From Methylomonas koyamae (GTDB lineage: Bacteria > Pseudomonadota > Gammaproteobacteria > Methylococcales > Methylomonadaceae), in NCBI RefSeq assembly GCF_019669905.1, contig NZ_AP019777.1:1240001-1304000 (forward strand): DNA of 64,000 nucleotides. The letters run 5' to 3'. Shown one piece after another: positions 57,547-64,000 of this stretch; the first letter of the stretch is position 1; each line of letters starts with the position of its first letter. Under the pieces are notes generated by a model. It was not told where the DNA came from. It saw nothing but the letters and a program-made list of their open reading frames with translations, and searched no databases. Both the position numbers and the translations under genes were made by a program.

Positions 57547-59187
57547 TCAGACCCGGCTATGCAAATGCGCCGCCAGCCGCTGCATCGCGGCCGAGGCGTC
57601 GGCGGGATCGAGACGGACGTTGATGATGCTGGGCGAGCTGCGGTTGTCCAGCGCCGCTACCAGCGCCGCCTCGAACGCTTCCTCGGTGCTGGCGGCGTAG
57701 CCTTGCAGCGGGCCGAACACCTCGCCGAGCCGGTCGAAGCGCCAATCGCCGATGTCGTTGAACGGGCCCTCCAAGATGAAGCGCTCGGTACTGTAACCGC
57801 GGTTGTTGAAGACGACCACAATCGGGTCCAGGCCCAGGCGGGCGAAAGTAGCCAGTTCGGTGCCGGTCATCTGAAACGCGCCGTCGCCGACCAAAACCAG
57901 GGCGCGGCGGTCGCGGCGGGCGATTTGGGCGCCCAGCGCCGCCGGCACGGCAAAGCCCATGCTGGTGTAAAAGGCGGACGACAGGAATTCCGACTGTTCG
58001 TGCACTTGCAGGTCTATCGTCGCAAACAGGCAGTCGCCGACGTCGCAGACCACGATGAATTCGGGGCCGAGGGCTTGGTTCAAGCGGCCGACCAGGCGGG
58101 AAGTGGTGATGGTGCGATCCGGCAATGGAAAATCCGGCGCGGTCACCGCCGCCGCTGCGGCAACGAATTTTTCCGGCCGCACCGGTACCGATTTGGCCAA
58201 CGCGTGCAGGAAATCCTTCAGCAATACCCGCGGGTAACGGTGCGAGCTGATCACGACTTCGTCCTGCGCCGCTCTGACCATATGCTGCGGGTCGAGCTTG
58301 GCCGTATAAATGCCGGTATCGACGTCGTTCAACGTCACGCCCAGCATCAGCAACAAATCGGCTTGTTCGACCAGATAACGGGTGTATTCGGCGCTCATGG
58401 CGCCTTCGTAGATGCCGAGATAGGCCGGATGCCGTTCGGCGATTACCGATTTGCCGGTCAGCGTTGCCGCAACCGGCAGGCCGGAGCGGTTCACCAAATC
58501 GACCAGCACGCCTTGCAAGCCGCGGCGGTGGATTTCCACCCCGGCGACGATGATGGGCGAACGGGATTTCTCTCCCAACTCCATCGTTTCCGCCACCGCT
58601 TCGGCCAATGCGGTTTCGTCGCTGCCGAAGGCTTCCTGCTCCGGCTCCGGAATCGGGTAGCCGGCCACTCTGACCCGGTCCCGCGGAATTTCGATGTAGA
58701 CCGGTTTGGAATAGTGGCGGGCGGCGGCCAGCGCCTGGTCGATCTGGCGGCAGGCGATCACCGGGTCGTTCAGCACCACGCTGGCGCAGGTGATGCGTTC
58801 GAAGATTTCGCGCTGAAAGGTGAACGGCCCGAAGCGGTGGTGCAGCAACGGGTCGTTGCGTTGTTCTTCCACCCCCGGCGCACCGCTGATTACGACCACC
58901 GGCGACGACTCGGCATGGGCGCCGGCAACGGCGTTGACCGTATTCAGCGCGCCGACGCCGTATGTCACCGCGACCGCGCCCAACCCGGAGCAGCGGGCGT
59001 AACCGTCGGCGGCAAAGGCCGCGGTGTCCTCGCGGGTGGTGCCGATGTGGCGGATCGGGCTGTGTACCATTTGGTCGTAAAAGCCGAGGATGTAATCGCC
59101 CGGCACGCCGAAAATGTCTTTGACGCCCAGGGCGTACAGCCGCTCGAGCAGGTATTGGCCGATACTTTCGGCGGATTGGCTGGGCAT
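57547..59187 (-). CDS. Thiamin-diphosphate 2-oxo-acid decarboxylase (pyruvate/indolepyruvate type)
   Basis: 546 residues. Three TPP-enzyme domains. The N-terminal PYR domain holds the catalytic Glu in GTTREDTAAFAADGYAR (~52). The His pair in DPLLHHRFGPFTF (~115) is the mark of pyruvate/indolepyruvate decarboxylases. The central domain includes GVEIHRRGLQGVLVDLVNRS. The C-terminal PP domain has the TPP-Mg motif LVGDGAFQMTGTELATFARLGLDPIVVVFNN (~436-466). It removes CO2 from pyruvate or an aromatic 2-oxo acid to give an aldehyde; the substrate cannot be told from sequence. It lies 23 bp upstream of the phosphatase gene on the same strand, so the two may be co-transcribed. Confidence 0.92.
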   Translation of the reverse strand: MPSQSAESIGQYLLERLYALGVKDIFGVPGDYILGFYDQMVHSPIRHIGTTREDTAAFAADGYARCSGLGAVAVTYGVGALNTVNAVAGAHAESSPVVVISGAPGVEEQRNDPLLHHRFGPFTFQREIFERITCASVVLNDPVIACRQIDQALAAARHYSKPVYIEIPRDRVRVAGYPIPEPEQEAFGSDETALAEAVAETMELGEKSRSPIIVAGVEIHRRGLQGVLVDLVNRSGLPVAATLTGKSVIAERHPAYLGIYEGAMSAEYTRYLVEQADLLLMLGVTLNDVDTGIYTAKLDPQHMVRAAQDEVVISSHRYPRVLLKDFLHALAKSVPVRPEKFVAAAAAVTAPDFPLPDRTITTSRLVGRLNQALGPEFIVVCDVGDCLFATIDLQVHEQSEFLSSAFYTSMGFAVPAALGAQIARRDRRALVLVGDGAFQMTGTELATFARLGLDPIVVVFNNRGYSTERFILEGPFNDIGDWRFDRLGEVFGPLQGYAASTEEAFEAALVAALDNRSSPSIINVRLDPADASAAMQRLAAHLHSRV

Positions 59188-59384
59188 GGTGGCCTCCGGT
59201 AATGGTTTGGCTGAAAGTGTTTCCGGCGCCGGCGCCGAAATATCCGGGTAAAGTTTGAACGTAAGACTAGATTAAATATCGAAGTTTCCGCAGCGGCAAT
59301 CTCGGCCCGATATTCGGTAGCCGTCAATTGCTGCTAGACTGCGGCCGAACCGGCGCGCGAAAACGTAAATCCCCAGCGTTATTT

Positions 59385-59717
59385 ATGAAATTAGAACTCG
59401 AAAAACAGCATGGCCTTAACGTGGTAACCATCCGCGAGCCGCGGGTCGATGCCCATAATTCGGCGGAATTGAAGGACTATTTGGCGCAATTGATCGAGAG
59501 CGGCGAAAACCGAATTTTGGTGCAACTGGCCGAAGTCCGTTTCATCGACAGCTCGGGGCTGGGCGCGCTATTGTCGGCCTACAAAAGAACCGCGGCCGAT
59601 GCCGGGCAGTTCGCGCTGAGCAACGTGCAGCCGCAGGTGTTGTCGATGTTCGAAATTACCCGGCTGAACCGCGTGTTCGAAATTTACGCCGATGCCAAGG
59701 ACGTGGCCCCGAATTAG
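59385..59717 (+). CDS. STAS-domain anti-anti-sigma factor
   Basis: 110 residues from ATG 59385. STAS fold: LNVVTIREPRVDAHNSAELKDYL, ILVQLAEVRFIDSSGLGALLSAYKR with the regulatory Ser of DSSGLGAL (~59), and FALSNVQPQVLSMFEITRLNRVFEIY. In partner switching the unphosphorylated protein binds an RsbW-type kinase. It lies 15 bp upstream of just such a kinase gene and is divergent from the decarboxylase/phosphatase pair. Confidence 0.94.
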   Translation: MKLELEKQHGLNVVTIREPRVDAHNSAELKDYLAQLIESGENRILVQLAEVRFIDSSGLGALLSAYKRTAADAGQFALSNVQPQVLSMFEITRLNRVFEIYADAKDVAPN

Positions 59718-59732
59718 CCGACGAGGTTGCCT

Positions 59733-60158
59733 ATGTGTCCCACCTCCATCCAAATCGATGTCGTCATCCCGACTCACACCAAGTATCTTGATCTGATCGG
59801 GAGCATCGGCGAGCGCGTCGTCAAGGAGTTGGACGGCTTTGCCGGCGACCGGGAAGCGTTGGCCTACCAATTGAACCTGGTATTGACCGAAGCGGCGGCG
59901 AACGTGATCAAGCACGCTCACGACGCCGCCAGCAAAGATAAAGTGCGGGTCACGATCCAACTGCTGGACGATACGCTGACGCTGAAGGTTTACGACCACG
60001 GCCAGGGCTTCGATTTGGATACGGTGCCCAGCCCCGATTTCGCCGCCGCACCGGAAAGCGGCATGGGCTTGTTTCTGATCCGGTCGGTGATGGATAAGGT
60101 CAGTTACACCCGCCAAGCCGACTACAACGTGCTGGAACTGGTCAAATATTTGAAATGA
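59733..60158 (+). CDS. RsbW-like anti-sigma factor/serine kinase (HATPase_c)
   Basis: 141 residues from ATG 59733. GHKL ATPase fold: LNLVLTEAAANVIKHAHD (N-box, ~50), LTLKVYDHGQGFDLD (G1 box) and ESGMGLFLIRSVMDKVSY (G2 box). Such kinases phosphorylate the STAS protein and sequester a second target when free. It forms an operon with the STAS gene and completes a partner-switching set with the SpoIIE phosphatase at 55.3-57.5 kb. No sigma factor or response output gene is next to it. Confidence 0.93.
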   Translation: MCPTSIQIDVVIPTHTKYLDLIGSIGERVVKELDGFAGDREALAYQLNLVLTEAAANVIKHAHDAASKDKVRVTIQLLDDTLTLKVYDHGQGFDLDTVPSPDFAAAPESGMGLFLIRSVMDKVSYTRQADYNVLELVKYLK

Positions 60159-60269
60159 TCCGGTGCCGTGGCATCCTGGATCATCGAGCCGAACCGCGTT
60201 GGCCTGCGCGGCGTCCGGCCTAACTCCCCTCTCTAACCGGCAGCCGCCGCCAACCGTAGGACATCGACC

Positions 60270-63200
60270 ATGCAGAATCAGGACCGGTCCTGGAACGAAG
60301 AGCTTTTCGGCGCATTGCAACAGGCGCTCGGTGGCGAGCACGCGGCGGCGCTGTGGCGCAACTATGCCGCCGCCTTTCCGTTCGATTACCAGGCGCTGAT
60401 CGCGCCGCAGCAAGCCGTCCGGGATCTGCTGAATCTGGAACGCTTGTCCGGGCCGGCGGCGCAAGCCGCCGAATTGCTGGAACCGGCCAACGCCGCCGAC
60501 GCCTACCGCCTGCATTTTTACGGCACCCGGCAACGCTATCTGGACGAGTTCATACCGGTGCTGGAGAACCTGAATTTGCGGGTGTTGGACCAGGTCCAGT
60601 TCGTATTGCGCCTGGAGCGGCAAACGGTTTATTTGAAAAGTTTCAGCGTCAAGCCGGCCTCCAACGATTGCGCGCCGCTGGAGCGGGTCAAACCGCAGTT
60701 GCTGGCGACGATACAAGCGGTGATGGCGGGCTGGGTCGAGAACGACGGCTTGAACCGGTTGGTGACCTTAACCGGCATGGATTGGCGCGACTGCGACCTG
60801 TTGCGTACCTACCGCAACTATTTCCTGCAACTGCATAACTGGGCCAGCAAAGCCACCATCCACCAGGCCTTGGCGGCCAATCCCGCGGCCGCGCAAGGCT
60901 TGTTCGACTATTTCGAAGCCCGGTTTCGCCCCAATCCGGAATGGCAGGATTATGCGGTCAGAGACGAACAGGTGTTGTTTCCGTTGCGCATGCAACTGCT
61001 GCAAACCATGGCGGCGGTGGCGAATATTCAGCACGACCGGATCTTGCGCGGCCTGTTCAATCTGATCGACGCCACGGTGCGCAGCAATTTCCACTTGCGG
61101 CGCGAGGCCGCGGAGCACTTCATAGCGATCAAGCTCAACAGTCTGGGCGTGATCGATATGCCGGCGCCGCGACCGCAATACGAGATTTACGTGCACGCCG
61201 CCGATATGGAAGGCATCCATCTGCGCGGCGGCCGGGTATCGCGCGGCGGCATTCGCTGGTCGGACCGGATCGACGATTTCCGCACCGAAATCCTGGATCT
61301 GATGCAGACCCAAATCAGCAAGAACGCGTTGATTATCCCAACCGGCGCCAAGGGCGGTTTCGTCGTCAAGCCCGGCGCGGCGGGCCAGGATGCCAAGCTG
61401 GCCGGGCAGCAGGCCTATCGCCGCCTGATCCGCGGCTTGCTGGATTTGACCGACAACCTGCAGGACGGCGTCGTCGCCAGTCCGCCGCAGTTGGTGGTGC
61501 ACGACGACCCCGACCCGTATCTGGTGGTGGCGGCCGATAAAGGCACGGCTAAATTCTCCGATATCGCCAATGCCGTCGCCGCCGAATACCGGTTCTGGCT
61601 CGGCGACGCCTTTGCCAGCGGCGGCTCGCACGGTTACGACCACAAGGCGCTGGGGATTACCGCGCGCGGCGCCTGGGAATGCGTCAAACGCCATTTCCGG
61701 GAAATGGGCAAGGACATTCAAACCGAAGCTTTCAGTGTGGTCGGCATCGGCAGCATGGACGGCGACGTGTTCGGCAACGGCATGTTGCTGTCGCCCGGCA
61801 TCCGCTTGCTGGCGGCGTTCAGCGGCCAGCACATCTTCATCGACCCGAATCCGCCGGCCGACGAAACCGCGTTCAACGAGCGTAAGCGCTTGTTCGAGCT
61901 GCCCGGTTCCAGTTGGCAGGATTACGACCGGAATTTGATCTCGGCCGGGGGCGGCGTCTATAGCCGCAGCGATAAGGACATTCCGGTGTCGCCGGAGCTG
62001 AAGAGCTGGCTGGGTATCCGCTACCGCAGCATAGACGGCGAAGCGCTGATCCAGTATCTGCTGAAGGCGCCGGTGGAGTTGTTGTGGCTGGGCGGCATCG
62101 GTACCTACGTCAAGGCCGCTGCCGAACGCCATGCCGATGTCGGCGACCGCGGCAACGACAACGTGCGGGTCGATGCCGGCGAATTGCGGGCGCTGGTGGT
62201 CGGCGAGGGCGCCAACCTGGGTTTTACCCAGGCCGCCAGAATCGAGTACGCCTTGCGCGGCGGCCGAATCAACACCGACGCGGTGGATAATTCCGCCGGC
62301 GTCGACACCTCGGACCATGAAGTCAATTTGAAAATCTTGCTGGCCGGTCTGCACAAGCAAAACCTGGTCGACGACTGCCAAACCTTATTCGAAAGCTTGA
62401 CCGAGGCGGTCTGCGCCGATGTCTTGCAAGACAACATCGAGCAAAGCCTGTGCTTGTCGCTGGATCAAATCCGCTGCCAGGCCGATCCGGCCCTGTTCAT
62501 GCAGGTGGCGGAACGGCTGGAGGCTGCCGGTTTCCTGGATCGGAGCGTCGAATCGTTTCCGGAGGCGAAAGACGTGATGGCCCGGCCCGGCCAAGCTTTG
62601 ACCCGTCCGGAGCTGGCGGTGCTGATGGCGGCGGCGAAAATGTTTCTGGTGCGGCAGTTGCAAAAGCGGCCCGAGCATCTCGATGTAGCTCGCTACCAGC
62701 CGTATTTGGCGGCCTATTTTCCGGCGCCGCTGCGCGAGCGGTTCGGCGCGCATCTGGCCGCACACCCGTTGGCCGCCGAGATCAAAGCTACCGTGATTGC
62801 CAATCGGATCGTCAACCAGGCCGGCAGCGGTTTTCTGGCCTTGGACGACGGCGAAAACGGCGGCATTCTCGGTGTCGTCGACGCTTACCTGGCGTTCGAC
62901 CAGGCTTTGGCCGCCGAAGCGTTGCGGGCAAGGCTGGCGGCGGTGGGGCCCGAGCTGGCTGCCGAACTCCGTTACCAATGCTTGCTGCATTTGGAGCAGG
63001 CGTTGTCCGGATTTTGCCTGTGGGCGGCAGCCCGGCAGCCCGCCGTCGCGGCCGACGCCGACACGGTAAGCCTTTTCCGCGGGCTATTGGCCGAATACCG
63101 GCGCTACCAGTTTGCCGACGGCGAGATTCCGCAGGCGGCCAAATATGAGCAAGCCGGCATGCCGGCCGATTTGGCGGCGGAGATCGGCTTTGTCGAAAAC

Positions 63201-63602
63201 CTGCCGAATTTTTTGTGGCTGGCGGGATTGGTCGAAGAGAGCGGACGCGATTTCGCCAGCGTCGACCGCTTGCTGCAATCGGTCGATCAAACCTTGGCCA
63301 TCCGCCCGTTGGCGCAGCAATTGGCGCAGATCCCGCAACGCGACTACTGGGTCAGAAGCGTGTGTGCCGCGCTGCAGGCGGATTTGCGCCGCTGCGCCGG
63401 TGCATGGGTCAAGCAAATGCTGGCGCACGGTTGTAGTTCCTGCGCCGAGTATGTGGAACTGAAGCAATTGCGGCCCGGCTTGAACCGCTACCGCAAAATT
63501 CATGCGGAAAGCCGCAAGTTGATGTCGTTGAATCTGCTCAGTTATGTCGTGCTGGTGCGGGCGTTGGGCGCGGTGCTACCGGCGCAAGCCAATTCGGGCT
63601 GA
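60270..63602 (+). CDS. NAD-type glutamate dehydrogenase, large form
   Basis: 1110 residues. The catalytic core (about 280-790) shows YEIYVHAADMEGIHLRGGRVSRGGIRWSDRIDDFRTEI, LIIPTGAKGGFVVKPG, then DPNPPADETAFNERKRLFELPGSSWQDYD and WLGGIGTYVKAAAE, typical of the large NAD-GDH family (GDH2). It is shorter than the ~1600-residue form because the long N-terminal regulatory region is reduced, and so resembles the ~115-kDa class. It should deaminate glutamate to 2-oxoglutarate using NAD. Preceded by a 111-bp gap, single gene. Confidence 0.93.
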   Translation: MQNQDRSWNEELFGALQQALGGEHAAALWRNYAAAFPFDYQALIAPQQAVRDLLNLERLSGPAAQAAELLEPANAADAYRLHFYGTRQRYLDEFIPVLENLNLRVLDQVQFVLRLERQTVYLKSFSVKPASNDCAPLERVKPQLLATIQAVMAGWVENDGLNRLVTLTGMDWRDCDLLRTYRNYFLQLHNWASKATIHQALAANPAAAQGLFDYFEARFRPNPEWQDYAVRDEQVLFPLRMQLLQTMAAVANIQHDRILRGLFNLIDATVRSNFHLRREAAEHFIAIKLNSLGVIDMPAPRPQYEIYVHAADMEGIHLRGGRVSRGGIRWSDRIDDFRTEILDLMQTQISKNALIIPTGAKGGFVVKPGAAGQDAKLAGQQAYRRLIRGLLDLTDNLQDGVVASPPQLVVHDDPDPYLVVAADKGTAKFSDIANAVAAEYRFWLGDAFASGGSHGYDHKALGITARGAWECVKRHFREMGKDIQTEAFSVVGIGSMDGDVFGNGMLLSPGIRLLAAFSGQHIFIDPNPPADETAFNERKRLFELPGSSWQDYDRNLISAGGGVYSRSDKDIPVSPELKSWLGIRYRSIDGEALIQYLLKAPVELLWLGGIGTYVKAAAERHADVGDRGNDNVRVDAGELRALVVGEGANLGFTQAARIEYALRGGRINTDAVDNSAGVDTSDHEVNLKILLAGLHKQNLVDDCQTLFESLTEAVCADVLQDNIEQSLCLSLDQIRCQADPALFMQVAERLEAAGFLDRSVESFPEAKDVMARPGQALTRPELAVLMAAAKMFLVRQLQKRPEHLDVARYQPYLAAYFPAPLRERFGAHLAAHPLAAEIKATVIANRIVNQAGSGFLALDDGENGGILGVVDAYLAFDQALAAEALRARLAAVGPELAAELRYQCLLHLEQALSGFCLWAAARQPAVAADADTVSLFRGLLAEYRRYQFADGEIPQAAKYEQAGMPADLAAEIGFVENLPNFLWLAGLVEESGRDFASVDRLLQSVDQTLAIRPLAQQLAQIPQRDYWVRSVCAALQADLRRCAGAWVKQMLAHGCSSCAEYVELKQLRPGLNRYRKIHAESRKLMSLNLLSYVVLVRALGAVLPAQANSG

Positions 63603-63820
63603 AAACGTCCGTTGACCGCCGTCGGCTGCCGAGAGTCCGATTTTTTGCGGTTTTTGCATTCTAGGGTTGGAATGTAGATCGGTTCCTGTTTTTTAATCCG
63701 GACGGTTTTAGGCAAAACTTGGTTGGGAGGAATGCTCGTTACCGGCGATTTAGAGCCACAGAATGCACGCAAAACAATGGCGAAAACCATCTGTGTCCAG
63801 TCAATTGTCTGATTTGTCTA

Positions 63821-64000
63821 GGGGCTGTTGCCATTTTCAAACAATAGCCTTGAAATTGAGCGGCTCTGCCTCAGTAGATTGATTTTTCAATCAAAAGACA
63901 AGCAACCGATGCCACGACAATTGTTTACGGACGAATACTGGAATAAATTCAAAGCCATCATGTTAAGCCTGGGGATTTACGACAAGCCTTCGCTCCGGCA
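63821..64000 (+). mobile_element. IS5-family insertion sequence, copy 2 (partial, cut by window edge)
   Basis: Starts at 63821 with GGGGCTGTTGCC after a TA dinucleotide. Its 180 visible bases match the transposase-start end of the element at 4311-5163, in opposite orientation. The remainder lies beyond the window. Confidence 0.92.
63909..64000 (+). CDS. IS5-family transposase, N-terminal part (copy 2)
   Basis: Begins MPRQLFTDEYWNKFKAIM, as in the complete copy at 4326-5075, and runs off the window edge without a stop. An in-frame ATG at 63828 could extend it. It is probably full length beyond the edge. Confidence 0.9.
   Translation, partial: MPRQLFTDEYWNKFKAIMLSLGIYDKPSLR

Noticed and set aside
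57559..59202. 547-codon frame antisense to the decarboxylase
   Set aside because: Mirror of the TPP enzyme's GC-biased third positions; no domain or ribosome-binding site.
60768..62381. 537-codon frame antisense to glutamate dehydrogenase
   Set aside because: Same effect; the product is rich in Ala, Gly, Val and His with no recognisable domain.

Overview
The window reads as chromosome of a gammaproteobacterial (type I) methanotroph, most likely Methylomonas or a close relative. The main evidence is a contiguous calcium-type methanol dehydrogenase cluster, mxaF-J-G-I-R-(membrane protein)-S-A-C-K-L, at 9.7-19.9 kb. A LuxR-type regulator (mxaB-like) is divergent from it. The nearly PQQ-pathway-specific gene content and the GC-rich codon use of the core genes fit this assignment. 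No genome comparison was possible.

Layout. 1-3.4 kb: the integrase-bearing end of an integrative element, with a partial DUF927-like gene, a Toprim gene, an AlpA-like HTH gene and a tyrosine recombinase, ending at a duplicated 3' fragment of tRNA-Asn. 3.4-8.5 kb: a decayed accessory region with an IS5-family element, an IS5-type transposase remnant, the 3' end of a type I specificity gene (hsdS), and an EVE-like/HNH nuclease gene broken by a frameshift and by an IS256-family insertion with an 8-bp target duplication. 8.6-19.9 kb: mxaB and the mxa cluster. The genes for the abundant secreted subunits (F, G, I) are each followed by palindromic repeats, whereas the assembly genes (S, A, C, K, L) are tightly coupled. 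19.9-22.8 kb: a class V aminotransferase-fold enzyme and a Kef-type antiporter. 23.1-31.1 kb: a divergent HxlR/SDR pair, then TetR, RND adaptor, RND pump and outer-membrane factor genes. 31.6-39.4 kb: a secreted peroxiredoxin, a GAF-GGDEF-EAL protein, hflK-hflC, a His-rich glycine-zipper protein, rubredoxin, a hydrolase and a DUF2905 protein. 39.8-44.6 kb: two overlapping signalling genes (CheB-CheR-PAS and PAS-GGDEF-EAL), visibly more AT-rich than their neighbours. 44.7-49.7 kb: a macro-domain protein, an ATP-grasp-like protein, an L,D-transpeptidase, an SRPBCC protein and a membrane protein. 50.0-55.0 kb: pyruvate:ferredoxin (flavodoxin) oxidoreductase, a DHOD-like enzyme and a DUF4186 protein. 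55.0-60.2 kb: a PAS/SpoIIE phosphatase, a 2-oxo-acid decarboxylase, a STAS protein and an RsbW-like kinase. 60.3-63.6 kb: a large NAD-type glutamate dehydrogenase. 63.8 kb to the end: a second copy of the IS5-family element, inverted relative to the first.

How it fits together. MxaF/MxaI with cytochrome cL (MxaG) oxidise methanol in the periplasm. MxaJ, R, S, A, C, K and L are the known or presumed maturation and calcium-insertion functions. NifJ and the decarboxylase act on 2-oxo acids and could serve micro-oxic or fermentative pyruvate metabolism. The SpoIIE/STAS/RsbW genes look like one partner-switching module split by a metabolic gene. I did not find an obviously undescribed multi-gene system. 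The items most worth a second look are the repeat architecture of the mxa operon, the unnamed membrane gene inside it, the split partner-switching locus, the broken EVE-HNH nuclease, and the inverted IS pair bracketing about 58.7 kb.
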